A stretch of DNA of 64,000 nt from JAIBJN01 sp035762005 (GCA_035762005.1 DASTQA010000039.1:79478-143477); one strand, 5' to 3'; shown: positions 23,523-31,897, counted from the first letter of the stretch. Program-made: numbers and translations. The notes: generated from the letters alone by a model not told the origin.

Positions 23523-24755
23523 CTAGTCCCAGGACGCGAAGATCTTCCACGCGTCGTTCAGAGACGCCCCTTCCACCTCGCCCTCGCACCAGACGTGCTC
23601 GCCGGGCGGCCCGCACGCGCCCGTCTGCGAGTTGCCGCCCCGCTCGTACGCCTCGTGGATCGCGCTCGCGAGCCGTTCCCCGATCAGCTCCCTGTTCTCG
23701 TCCGTGTACCCAGGACCTGCCGGGTTCGGCGCCCACCCGAACCCGATCCGCCCCTGCGGCGCGGTGCGTGGATGGGCGTTCGCGTAGTGGCGGATGGCGT
23801 AGACCTGCGTCGACACGAAGCCGGCCATCGTCTCGGCCGAGACCAGGTGGGTGTCCCCGATCGCCGGGTGCGGCCAGGCAGCGTTCGCGAGCGGCAGGTA
23901 CGTCCGGCGGAGGAACGTCCGTGCTGCCTCGACCGCCTCGGGGCCGGCCTCCGCGAGCTCCGTCACGTGGTGGAAGTAGTCGTTCAGGTACTCCGCCCGG
24001 CGCGCGAGCGGAGCGCCGGCGACGCCCCAGTTGAGCACGCTCGCGTAGACCTCCTGCGCGAAGACGTCGACGTAGGCGTCCAGGCCGGTCCAGAACGGCT
24101 CGTCCTCGAGCCATGCCTGCAGGCCGGCCTTGTAGCCGCTCAGGTCCCTTACCGTGGACGGGGTGAAGACGTTGAAGACGATCCCGCGCGCCTTGGGCAT
24201 CCCGGGCTGTCCGTCGTAGAGGCCGCGCAGGAACTCGAGGACGTCCTCCCGCTGCCCGGGATCGTCCTCCAGGATCTCCACGGAGAGCTCGTTCAGCGCC
24301 CAGGTCTCCCCGTTCGTCACGTCGAGCCCGCGCTCCGCCATCCGCCGCCGCGCCTCGACGCCCGCGCCGTAGAACGTCCGTGCCGGGTTCGCGAGGACCC
24401 ACTCGCGCCAGCCGGTGGGCCCCGTGTACCGGATCTCGGCGACGGGGTGGATCCGGGCGTTGAGCGCCCTCACCTCCTCGAAGCGCGCAGCCGGCCTGAG
24501 CGCGATGCGGTTCTCGTCGCGCGGCGGGATCGTGACGTAGTACTCCGCGCACCGGGAGTAGTCGTCCGCCAGTTCCTCGGCGAGCTCGAGCCAGTCGCGG
24601 CCGCCCCAGAAGACGGCGTCGACCTCGACGCGGCAGTACGGGGGGTAGACGACGGCCTCGGCGGACACCGCGGCCGCGGGTTCGGACTCCTGCGTACAGG
24701 CCGAGCCGGCGAGCAGCAGGGAAACGAGCCCGAGAAGAAGGGCGAGCGTGCGCAT
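23523..24755 (-). CDS. Secreted lipoprotein-like protein, unknown fold
   Basis: 410 residues with a hydrophobic start (LALLLGLVSLLLAGSAC) ending in a Cys that may be lipidated. The -3 to -1 residues GSA are not a classic lipobox, so ordinary secretion is an alternative. The mature part has Trp/Tyr-rich and charged segments, several conserved-looking Cys residues (YCRVEVD, SRCAEYY, TGACGPP, VWCEGEVEG) that could form disulfides outside the cell, and PTGWREWVLANPARTFYG. I recognise no family. GGAGGAG precedes the ATG. It lies 82 bp upstream of the acetyltransferase gene on the same strand. Confidence 0.75.
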   Translation of the reverse strand: MRTLALLLGLVSLLLAGSACTQESEPAAAVSAEAVVYPPYCRVEVDAVFWGGRDWLELAEELADDYSRCAEYYVTIPPRDENRIALRPAARFEEVRALNARIHPVAEIRYTGPTGWREWVLANPARTFYGAGVEARRRMAERGLDVTNGETWALNELSVEILEDDPGQREDVLEFLRGLYDGQPGMPKARGIVFNVFTPSTVRDLSGYKAGLQAWLEDEPFWTGLDAYVDVFAQEVYASVLNWGVAGAPLARRAEYLNDYFHHVTELAEAGPEAVEAARTFLRRTYLPLANAAWPHPAIGDTHLVSAETMAGFVSTQVYAIRHYANAHPRTAPQGRIGFGWAPNPAGPGYTDENRELIGERLASAIHEAYERGGNSQTGACGPPGEHVWCEGEVEGASLNDAWKIFASWD

Positions 24756-24913
24756 GGCTCCTCCTGGTGAGTAAGGACGACGGCCCCGTTTTCGGCCGGA
24801 GACGCCGGTTCGCTCGCCCGCGCCTCGGCCTCCTCGCTTGTGCCAAGAATCGCGAACCGACTCTCATGTGTCAAGCGTCACGTTTCCCGGCGCTGCCGGG
24901 CCGCGGCGACCGC

Positions 24914-24919
24914 TATCCT
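24914..24919 (+). promoter_or_regulatory. Candidate -10 box TATCCT for the 24932 microprotein
   Basis: TATCCT lies 12 nt before the ATG, giving a predicted leader of about five bases. No SD sequence is visible before this ATG. Confidence 0.35.
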
Positions 24920-24931
24920 CCAGGCCGACAC

Positions 24932-25084
24932 ATGGCCGGTCTCCTCGCATACCTCGATCCGGGCTCCGGCTCGATGATCCTCCAGGCCGTCGTCGGCGGT
25001 GCCGCCGCGGTCGCGGTCATGGGCAAGCTCTACTGGCGACGGTTCCTCGGCTTCCTCCGCATCCGCAAGAAGGACGACCGGTAG
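24932..25084 (+). CDS. YLDPGSGS-motif membrane microprotein
   Basis: 50 residues. It begins with LLAYLDPGSGSMILQAVVGG, then a hydrophobic helix (about 14-31) and a basic tail with KLYWRRFLGFLRIRKKDD. I have seen this YLDPGSGS start with a single helix and a K-YWRRF tail repeatedly in short bacterial proteins near glycan and sulfatase-like genes; its function is unknown. Here it heads a plus-strand cassette and its stop codon (25082-25084) coincides with the likely start of the next protein, implying coupled translation. Confidence 0.8.
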   Translation: MAGLLAYLDPGSGSMILQAVVGGAAAVAVMGKLYWRRFLGFLRIRKKDDR

Positions 25085-26490
25085 CCGAGCCCGACTCCCG
25101 GGTCGAACGCGGCTCCTTCCGCGACCCGGACAGCCAGGTCTTCTACGCCGGCGAGGACGTCTTCAGGGCCCTCTCGGAGCGCGGCCTCGCCGACTGGCAG
25201 GCGCTCGCCGGGTCGAACCTCTTCCGCGCGCGCGTGGCCGACGGCGGCCTGATCGGCACGGAGCAGGTCGAGCGCCCGGACGGCGTCCCCGAGGCACTGC
25301 GCGGGGGCTCGGTCGAGGCCGTCCTTCGGCACGACCGCGTGCCCGTCGTCTCGTACCCGTACGAGTGGCCCTTCGGGATGCTCCGCGACGCGGCGCTCCT
25401 CCAGCTCGATCTCCTGCTCGACGCGCTCGCCGAGGGCCTCGTCCTCAAGGACGGGACGCCGTACAACGTCCAGTGGCGCGGGAGCCGGCCGGTGTTCGTC
25501 GACGTGGGCTCGTTCGAGCGGCTGCGCGAGGGAGAACCGTGGGCGGGCTACCGGCAGTTCTGCATGCTCGTGCTCTACCCCCTCTTCCTCCAGGCGTACA
25601 AGGGAGTCGCCTTCCAGCCGTGGCTCCGTGGCTCGCTCGAGGGCATCGAGCCGGCCGAGATGCGGCGGCTCGTGAGCTTCCGGGACCGGCTCCGGCGCGG
25701 CGTCCTCGCGCACGTCGTCCTCCACGCCCGTCTGGAGGATCGCTACGCCGAGCGCGACGCCAGGCGGGAGCTTCGGCAGGCCGGCTTCCACGCCGAGCTG
25801 ATCCGGGCGAACGCCCGCAAGCTGCGAAAGCTCGTCGAGCGCCTGCGCTGGGAGCCGCGCGGAAGCGCCTGGTGGCGCTACCGCGAGGCGAACCCGTACG
25901 ACGACGCCGACACGGCCGCGAAGGAGGCCTTCGTCCGCGCCGCCGCCGGCCGGCGCAGTCACCGACTCCTCTGGGACCTGGGCTGCAACGACGGCCGCTA
26001 CACGCGCCTCGCCGCCCGCGACGCCGCCTACACGGTCGCCGTGGACGCGGACGCCGCGGTCGTGGAGCGGCTCTTCCGCGCCCTGCGCGCGGAGGGCTGC
26101 GAGAGGATCCTCCCGCTCGTCGGCGACGTCGCCGACCCCTCCCCCGGGCTCGGCTGGCGGGGGGAGGAGCGGCGGCCGCTCGCCGCCCGCGGACGGCCCG
26201 ATCTGACGCTCTGCCTCGCCCTCGTGCACCACGTCGCGCTCTCGGGCAACGTGCCCCTGCGCGACTTCCTCGACGTTCTCGCGGAGCTCGGCACGGCACT
26301 CGTGATCGAGTTCCCGACGCGCGACGACCCGATGGTCCGGCGGCTGCTCGCACGCAAGGCTCCGGGCGCGAACCCCGACTACGAGCTCGACGTCTTCGAG
26401 CGCGAGCTCGCGGAGCGCTGGCGGATCGAGGCGCGCGAGGCGCTCCCCTCGGGGACGCGGATCCTCTACCGTGCGACTCCGTCCGCCTGA
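25081..26490 (+). CDS. Kinase-like domain fused to class I SAM methyltransferase (start unresolved)
   Basis: About 470 residues. The N-terminal half has YPYEWPFGMLRDAALLQ and then DGTPYN followed 12 residues after the Asn by FVDVG. The D-x4-N and D-x-G pair at this spacing is the catalytic loop and metal loop of protein/aminoglycoside-kinase folds. The second half is a methyltransferase: LLWDLGCNDGRYTRLAA (SAM loop), AVDADAAVVERL and DLTLCLALVHHVALS. No ATG, GTG or TTG is in frame between the GTG at 24868 and the GTG near 25231, which lies inside conserved sequence. Conserved sequence begins about RGSFRDPDS, so a non-canonical start (CTG 25033 or GTA 25081) or an error is likely. The next gene overlaps its end by 20 bp. 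Confidence 0.8.
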   Translation, partial: VAEPDSRVERGSFRDPDSQVFYAGEDVFRALSERGLADWQALAGSNLFRARVADGGLIGTEQVERPDGVPEALRGGSVEAVLRHDRVPVVSYPYEWPFGMLRDAALLQLDLLLDALAEGLVLKDGTPYNVQWRGSRPVFVDVGSFERLREGEPWAGYRQFCMLVLYPLFLQAYKGVAFQPWLRGSLEGIEPAEMRRLVSFRDRLRRGVLAHVVLHARLEDRYAERDARRELRQAGFHAELIRANARKLRKLVERLRWEPRGSAWWRYREANPYDDADTAAKEAFVRAAAGRRSHRLLWDLGCNDGRYTRLAARDAAYTVAVDADAAVVERLFRALRAEGCERILPLVGDVADPSPGLGWRGEERRPLAARGRPDLTLCLALVHHVALSGNVPLRDFLDVLAELGTALVIEFPTRDDPMVRRLLARKAPGANPDYELDVFERELAERWRIEAREALPSGTRILYRATPSA

Positions 26491-28564
26491 CCCGCCCGGG
26501 TCGCTCGTCGCGGCCGGCCTCCACCTCGCCGGGCTCTCCGCCGTCGCGGTCGCACAGCCGCTCTTCGACCTGCTCGCGCGGAACGCCGAGTTCTTCGCCG
26601 TCCGCGGCTCGACCCGCTGGGACATCGTCCTCTTCGCGGTCGGCCTCGTCGTCCTGCCGCCGCTCCTGCTCCTCGCCGTGGAGGCGCTCGCCGGGCTCGT
26701 CGACGCGCGCGCCGCCTCCGCCCTCCACGTCGCCTTCGTGGGCGCGCTCGTCGGGCTCCTCGTCCTCCAGCTCGTCCGCGCCTGGGAGCGGCCCGTTGCG
26801 CTCCTGCTCGCCCTCTCGGCCGCCGCCGGCCTCGGCGCCGCGGCCCTCTACGTCTCCGCGAGGCCGGCCCGCATGCTCGCGTCCGTCCTCGGCGCGGCCC
26901 CCCTCCTCTTCGTCTCGCTCTTCCTCCTCGAGTCGCCCGTGTCGCGCCTCGTCCTCGCCGGCACGCCGCAGCCCCGCCTCGCCGACGTGGCGGCGACGGC
27001 GCCCGTCGTCGTCGTCGTCTTCGACGAGCTCCCGACGGTCTCGCTCATGGACGCCGAGGGGGAGATCGATCCCGTCCGGTACCCGAGCTTCGCGCGCCTC
27101 GCCCGTGACGGCACCTGGTATCGCAACGCGACGACGGTCCACGAGTGGACGACGGGCGCGGTGCCGGCGATCCTCACGGGCAGGAGGCCGGAGGGCGACG
27201 ACCTCCCGCTCTACCTCGACCATCCGGACAACCTCTTCACGCTCCTCGGCGGCGCGTACCGGCTGCGGGTGATGGAGTCGCAGACCCACCTCTGCCCCGC
27301 CGACCTCTGCGACGAGGGCCGCGAGCCGCTCCCCGAGCGCGTCGGCTCGCTCCTCTCGGATCTCGCCGTCGTCTACGGCCACGTCGCGCTGCCCGAGGGG
27401 CTGAGCGCTCACCTTCCCTCGATCTCGTCCTCGTGGCGCGACTTCGGCGCCGGGCGCGGGCCCGTCGTGCGCCTCCAGCACGGCCCCTCGGAGCCCGGGG
27501 GTCGCGCCGCCGACTACATCGGCCGCGACGGGGAGGTGCGCTCGTTCCTCGGCCGGCTCGACCCGCCGGGCGCGCGCCCGACGCTCGCGTTCTTCCACAC
27601 GCTCGTCCCGCACCACCCCTGGGAGTACCTCCCGAACGGGAAGCTCTACGCGAGCGACCTCCGGACGCAGCCCGGCCTCGTGAACGAGCGCTGGACGGGC
27701 GACCCCGAGCTCGCGCTCCAGGCCCAGCAGCGCCACCTGCTCCAGACGGGCTACGCGGACCTCGTCCTCGGGCGGATCCTCGACCGGCTGGAGGAGACGG
27801 GGCAGTACGACGACGCCCTCGTCGTCGTCGTCGCGGACCACGGCGTCAGCTTCCGGCCGCACGCCGAGCGACGGCGGATCGAGCGGGCGAACATGGCCGA
27901 GATCGCGTTCGTCCCCCTGCTCGTGAAGGCCCCAAGGCAGACGGCCGGGCGCGTCGTCGAGGAGCACGTGCGGACGATCGACGTCCTCCCGACGATGGCC
28001 GACCTCCTCGGCGTCGCGATCCCGTGGCGGACCGACGGCCGCTCGGTCGCCGAGGAGCCGGTGGCGGCGGATCCGCGCGTCGTCGTGGACACGTCCTCCG
28101 GAGAGCGGCTCGTCGCGGACGTCCAAGAGCTCGCGAGCGAGCGCGACGAGGTCCTCGCCGACCAGGTCCGGGTCTTCGGAGACCGGGACGACGCTCCCGG
28201 GCTGTACGCGGCGGGGCCCAGGCCCGAGCTCCTCGGCCTGCGGGTGAACGGGCGCGCCGTCCCCGCCGGGAGCGAGACGAGCTTCGAGAGCCTCGGCGAG
28301 ACGCGGTACGACCCCGACTCCCCGTTCGCCCCGGTGCGCGTCTACGGCCGCATCGACGGCGCCCCGGGAGGCGAGGACGTCGCGGTCGCGGTGAACGGCC
28401 GGGTGGTGGCGACGACGCGAAGCTTCGAGTTCGACGGCGAGACGCTCGTCTCCGCGCTCGCCCCGGAGGACGCGTTCCGCCCGGGCGCGAACAGCGTCCG
28501 CCTCTACCTCGTCGACGGCGCCGGCGACCGGGCGACGCTCGTCGAGGTGCCGCCGGCCTCGTGA
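26471..28564 (+). CDS. Membrane-anchored alkaline phosphatase/sulfatase-superfamily protein
   Basis: 697 residues. Four or five membrane helices fill about 1-165; an extracytoplasmic catalytic domain follows. Metal and nucleophile sites fit the superfamily: VVVVFDELPT (first Asp), HEWTTGAVPAILTG (Thr as nucleophile), FFHTLVPHHPWEY and VVVADHGVSF. Such proteins transfer or remove phosphate-linked groups (phosphoethanolamine or glycerol-phosphate transferases) or sulfate; a Thr nucleophile with a membrane part favours a transferase. The last 110 residues form a beta-rich domain of unknown role. The GTG start overlaps the kinase-like/methyltransferase gene by 20 bp, so they are co-translated. 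Confidence 0.88.
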   Translation: MRLRPPDPPGSLVAAGLHLAGLSAVAVAQPLFDLLARNAEFFAVRGSTRWDIVLFAVGLVVLPPLLLLAVEALAGLVDARAASALHVAFVGALVGLLVLQLVRAWERPVALLLALSAAAGLGAAALYVSARPARMLASVLGAAPLLFVSLFLLESPVSRLVLAGTPQPRLADVAATAPVVVVVFDELPTVSLMDAEGEIDPVRYPSFARLARDGTWYRNATTVHEWTTGAVPAILTGRRPEGDDLPLYLDHPDNLFTLLGGAYRLRVMESQTHLCPADLCDEGREPLPERVGSLLSDLAVVYGHVALPEGLSAHLPSISSSWRDFGAGRGPVVRLQHGPSEPGGRAADYIGRDGEVRSFLGRLDPPGARPTLAFFHTLVPHHPWEYLPNGKLYASDLRTQPGLVNERWTGDPELALQAQQRHLLQTGYADLVLGRILDRLEETGQYDDALVVVVADHGVSFRPHAERRRIERANMAEIAFVPLLVKAPRQTAGRVVEEHVRTIDVLPTMADLLGVAIPWRTDGRSVAEEPVAADPRVVVDTSSGERLVADVQELASERDEVLADQVRVFGDRDDAPGLYAAGPRPELLGLRVNGRAVPAGSETSFESLGETRYDPDSPFAPVRVYGRIDGAPGGEDVAVAVNGRVVATTRSFEFDGETLVSALAPEDAFRPGANSVRLYLVDGAGDRATLVEVPPAS

Positions 28565-28614
28565 TTCACCGGCGTCCCGGGCGCCGGACGGGCTCCGCCG
28601 GCGAGGGGCGGCGC

Positions 28615-28620
28615 TAAGGT
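28615..28620 (+). promoter_or_regulatory. Candidate -10 box TAAGGT for the 28627 gene
   Basis: TAAGGT ends 6 nt before the ATG at 28627, matching the leaderless spacing elsewhere in this window. Confidence 0.4.
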
Positions 28621-28626
28621 CAGACC

Positions 28627-29664
28627 ATGGACGACGTCCGCGCGTTCCTCGACGCCTCCGAGGCGTTCTTCGAGGCCCTGGCCGCCGTGGCCTGGGGCGC
28701 CCTCGCGCTCGCCGTCCTCCTCCACGTCCTGCGGCTCGTCTTCCGCGTGCGCGGCTGGCAGAACATCATCCGCGCCGCCTATCCCGGCACGCGCGTCCGC
28801 TACCGGAGCGTCTTCGGCGCGTACATGGCGGGCGTCGGCGTCAACGCGATCGTGCCCGCCCGCGGCGGCGACGTCGTCAAGCTCTACCTCGCCAAGCACC
28901 GGGTCGAGAGCTCGACGTACCCCACGCTCACCTCGAGCCTCGTCGTCGAGACGCTCTTCGACTTCGTCGTCGCGATCGTCCTCTTCCTCTGGGCCATCCA
29001 GATGGGGCTCCTGCCGGGCGTCCCCGACCTGCCCCGCATCCCCGCCTTCGACTGGACCTTCGTCGTCGAGCACCCCCGCATCGCGGCCTTCCTCGGCTGC
29101 GTCCTCCTCGGCGCGCTCATCCTCCTGATCGGCTGGGCCTCCCAGCACGTCACCGCGTTCAGGGAGAAGGTGGCGCAGGGCTTCGCCATCCTCCACGATC
29201 GCCGCGTGTACCTCCGCCAGGTCGTCTCCTGGCAGGCGGCGAGCTGGCTCGCCCGGATCGGGTCGACGTTCTTCTTCCTGCGGGCGTTCCACGTCGACGC
29301 GACCGCCGAGACGACGCTCGCCGTCCTCGTCGTCGGCAGCCTCTCCACCGTCCTGCCCTTCACGCCCGGGGGCGCCGGGACGCAGCAGGCCATCCTCGTC
29401 TTCGCGCTCGCCGGCGCGGCCTCCTCGAGCTCGATCCTCGCGTTCAGCTTCGGCCAGCAGCTCGTCGTGACGATCGTGAACGTCGCGATCGGCTTCGCAG
29501 CCATCCTGCTCATGCTCGGGACGCTCCGCTGGCGCGGACACGTGCGCGGCGCCGAGGCCGAGATCAGGCGCTCTCGGGCGGGAGAGGATCCGATCCCGGC
29601 GCCGGAGGAGGACTCGGGCCAGCTGCCAGCCGGTGAACCGTCCCGATCAGCTCCTCGAGCGTGA
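28627..29664 (+). CDS. Flippase-like LPG synthase TM-region protein (UPF0104/AglD type)
   Basis: 345 residues with about eight membrane spans. The pattern MAGVGVNAIVPARGGDVVKLYLAK, then SSLVVETLFDFVVAIVLFLW and later GGAGTQQAILVF is that of the lysylphosphatidylglycerol synthetase TM-region family, which includes MprF flippase domains and archaeal AglD. The hydrophilic C-terminal tail is short and has no aminoacyltransferase domain. Members move or modify lipid-linked compounds. The neighbour on its left is a membrane phosphatase/transferase, so a role in surface lipid or polymer export is plausible. Its 3' end overlaps the convergent receiver gene by 101 bp. Confidence 0.88.
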   Translation: MDDVRAFLDASEAFFEALAAVAWGALALAVLLHVLRLVFRVRGWQNIIRAAYPGTRVRYRSVFGAYMAGVGVNAIVPARGGDVVKLYLAKHRVESSTYPTLTSSLVVETLFDFVVAIVLFLWAIQMGLLPGVPDLPRIPAFDWTFVVEHPRIAAFLGCVLLGALILLIGWASQHVTAFREKVAQGFAILHDRRVYLRQVVSWQAASWLARIGSTFFFLRAFHVDATAETTLAVLVVGSLSTVLPFTPGGAGTQQAILVFALAGAASSSSILAFSFGQQLVVTIVNVAIGFAAILLMLGTLRWRGHVRGAEAEIRRSRAGEDPIPAPEEDSGQLPAGEPSRSAPRA

Positions 29665-29980
29665 ACGGCTTGCGGATGGCGGCGTCCGCGAGCTTCCTCG
29701 CGGGCTCGCCGAAGCCCACGCTCCCGGAGAGGAAGGCGATCGGCACCTCCGGGCGGCGCTCGCGCAGGGCGCGCGCGACCTCCAGCCCGTCGTCGACGCC
29801 CAGGTGGAGGTCGAGGAGGACGACGGCGACGTCCTCCGCCCCGACGACACGCTCGAGCTCCCGCCGACTCGCGGCCTCCTCGACGCGGTAGCCCTCGAGC
29901 TCGAGGTTCACCCGGCAGAGCAGGCGAATGGCGTCGTCGTCGTCGGCGACGACGACCAGGCGGCGGACCTGGGCGTCCAT
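29564..29980 (-). CDS. Orphan response regulator receiver protein
   Basis: 138 residues: a single CheY-type receiver and a Pro-rich tail. The acidic pocket is VVADDDDAIR, the phospho-accepting Asp is in VVLLDLHLGVDDG, the Ser/Thr switch is FLSGS and the conserved Lys is in IRKPF. There is no output domain and no histidine kinase in the window. The ATG at 29980 stands 34 bp from the divergent 30015 gene, with a TACACT box 8 nt before it. It ends inside the flippase gene. Confidence 0.9.
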   Translation of the reverse strand: MDAQVRRLVVVADDDDAIRLLCRVNLELEGYRVEEAASRRELERVVGAEDVAVVLLDLHLGVDDGLEVARALRERRPEVPIAFLSGSVGFGEPARKLADAAIRKPFTLEELIGTVHRLAAGPSPPPAPGSDPLPPESA

Positions 29981-29988
29981 CCGGGCCG

Positions 29989-30006
29989 AGTGTAACCGCG
30001 TATGAT
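29989..30006. promoter_or_regulatory. Back-to-back -10 boxes in a 34-bp divergent gap
   Basis: On the minus strand TACACT (29994-29989) is 8 nt before the ATG of the receiver gene. On the plus strand TATGAT (30001-30006) is 8 nt before the ATG at 30015. Both genes would be leaderless. Confidence 0.5.
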
Positions 30007-30014
30007 CCGCGCCG

Positions 30015-30614
30015 ATGGAGCGGACGGTTCGGAGGAGAGAACCGCACGGCTACGCGGAGGCCGTCTCGCACCTCTGGGAGCGCGTCGGCGCCTCGCTCGT
30101 CCGCCTCGAGCGCGTGGCCGAGTCGCCGGTCGAGGCCGCGACCGACGACTTCCTGGACGAGCTGCCGCAGCTGCAGTACGGCCTGCACGCGGGCGCCGAG
30201 CTCGCGGTCGGGATCGACCCGCCGCGCGGCGCGGAGACGCTCCACGAGGAGCTCGTCGCCGCGCTCGCGGAGGCGCGCGACGTCACCGCCGAGATCGGCC
30301 AGGTGCTCGAGATCGGCGACCACGAGCTCGTGGAGCCGCTGCTGCCGGAGTGGCGCGGGGCGCTCTTCCGCGTCCGGCTCGCGCGCCTGCGCGCGATCGA
30401 GCGGGCGACCGTCGCCATCGGCTCGGACGGCGACGCGGAGCCCCGCCGCCACAAGCCGCGGCGGGAGGCGGCCTCCGTCTCGGCGCTCGTCGCGACCGCC
30501 CTCGTCATCGGCGGGGCGTTCCTCTTCACCGCAGGCGCCGTGCTCGCCGCCTGGCCGGTGTGGGCGGCCGGCCTGGCGCTCTTCGCGGGCGGCTTCGTCC
30601 TCTACCGGCCGTAG
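30015..30614 (+). CDS. Hypothetical protein with C-terminal membrane hairpin
   Basis: 199 residues: a charged helical N-terminal 150 residues (for example LHEELVAALAEARDVTAEIG), a basic linker (EPRRHKPRREA) and two membrane helices at about 153-172 and 178-196. I recognise no family. The basic linker before the hairpin fits an inside-in topology. It is divergent from the receiver gene and overlaps the 3' end of gltX by 13 bp. Confidence 0.75.
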   Translation: MERTVRRREPHGYAEAVSHLWERVGASLVRLERVAESPVEAATDDFLDELPQLQYGLHAGAELAVGIDPPRGAETLHEELVAALAEARDVTAEIGQVLEIGDHELVEPLLPEWRGALFRVRLARLRAIERATVAIGSDGDAEPRRHKPRREAASVSALVATALVIGGAFLFTAGAVLAAWPVWAAGLALFAGGFVLYRP

Positions 30615-31885
30615 ACCTCGGCGCCCGCGCGCCGAACGGCGGCGTCGAGGCGGGCGAGCGACTCCTCGCGGCCGAGGAGCTCGAGGCTCTCGAAGAGCCC
30701 GGGCGAGACCTTCGAGCCCGTCACGGCGGCGCGTATCGGCGCGAACGCCTGCCTCGGCTTGAGCCCGAGGCGCTCGGCGAGCCCCCTGAGCGCCTCCTCG
30801 ATCGGCCCGGCCGCGAAGGGCTCGACCGCGCCCAGGGTCTCGCGCGCCTGCGCGAGCAGCGGCCCGGCGCCCTCGACGAGCTCCGCCGGCGCCTCGAGCC
30901 GCCGGAAGAGGAAGCCGGCGAAGGCGGGGTACTCGCCGAGCCGGGCGATCTTCCCCTGCACGAGCGGCGCAGAGGCGCGGATCGTCTCCTCGTCCCCCGC
31001 GAAGCCGGCCTCGCGGAGGTAGGCGACGAGCGCGTCGGCGTACTCGTCCGGCGGGAGCTCCCGCAGGTAGACCCCGTTCAGCCAGGTGAGCTTGTCGTAG
31101 TCGAACGTCGCCGGGCTCGAGCCGACCCGCTCGAGCGTGAAGCGCTCGACGAGCTCCTCGCCGGACATGACCGTCGTGCGGTCGTCGTAGCTCCAGCCGA
31201 GGAGCGCGAGGTAGTTGCGGAGCGCGGGCGCGACGTACCCCTCGGCGCGGAACTCCTCCACGGAGACGGCGCCGTGGCGCTTCGAGAGCTTGCGCCCGTC
31301 CGGGCCGAAGACGTTGGGGACGTGCGCGTAGGCCGGAAGAGGCCGGCCGAGCGCCTCGAGGATGCGCAGCTGCTTGGGCGTGTTCGAGACGTGGTCCTCG
31401 CCGCGGATGACGTGCGTGATGCCCGAGTCGGCGTCGTCCACCGCGGCGGCGAGGTTGTACGTCGGGCGCCCGTCCGACCGCAGGAGCACGAGGTCCTCGA
31501 GCCGCTCGTTCGGGACCTCGATCCGGCCCTTGATCGCATCCTCCCACACGGTCGCGCCCTCGTCCGGCATGCGGAAGCGGATCGCGCCCTCGTCCTCGTA
31601 GGCGTGCCCCGCCGCCAGGAGCCCGCGGGCCGCTTCCTGGTGGCGTGCGAGCCCGTCGAGCTGGTAGGCGACCGCACCGTCCCAGTCGAGGCCGAGCCAG
31701 CTGAGCGAGCGCTGGATCTGCTCGACCGACTCCGCCACCTCGCGGCTCGTGTCCGTGTTCTCGATCCGCAGCAGGAACGCCCCGCCCTCATGGCGCGCGA
31801 AGAGCCAGTTGAAGAGGGCCGTGCGGACGCCGCCGATGTGGAGGAGGCCCGTGGGGCTGGGCGCGAACCGGACGCGGACGCTCAC
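30602..31885 (-). CDS. gltX: Glutamate--tRNA ligase
   Basis: 427 residues, shorter than the usual 460-490, mainly in the C-terminal anticodon-binding part. The class I HIGH motif is PTGLLHIGGVRTALFNWLFAR and the KMSKS counterpart is LSKRHGA near residue 210. GEDHVSNTPKQLRILEALG is the conserved tRNA-acceptor region. It charges tRNA-Glu, one isoacceptor of which is in this window. The GTG start has TACCAT 6 nt before it. I see no glutaminyl-tRNA synthetase here; tRNA-Gln may be made by the Glu-tRNA amidation route common in actinobacteria (inference). Confidence 0.96.
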   Translation of the reverse strand: MSVRVRFAPSPTGLLHIGGVRTALFNWLFARHEGGAFLLRIENTDTSREVAESVEQIQRSLSWLGLDWDGAVAYQLDGLARHQEAARGLLAAGHAYEDEGAIRFRMPDEGATVWEDAIKGRIEVPNERLEDLVLLRSDGRPTYNLAAAVDDADSGITHVIRGEDHVSNTPKQLRILEALGRPLPAYAHVPNVFGPDGRKLSKRHGAVSVEEFRAEGYVAPALRNYLALLGWSYDDRTTVMSGEELVERFTLERVGSSPATFDYDKLTWLNGVYLRELPPDEYADALVAYLREAGFAGDEETIRASAPLVQGKIARLGEYPAFAGFLFRRLEAPAELVEGAGPLLAQARETLGAVEPFAAGPIEEALRGLAERLGLKPRQAFAPIRAAVTGSKVSPGLFESLELLGREESLARLDAAVRRAGAEVYGR

Positions 31886-31891
31886 CCGGCC

Positions 31892-31897
31892 ATGGTA
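31892..31897 (-). promoter_or_regulatory. Candidate -10 box TACCAT for gltX
   Basis: On the minus strand TACCAT ends 6 nt before the GTG at 31885, so the gltX transcript may be leaderless. Confidence 0.4.
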
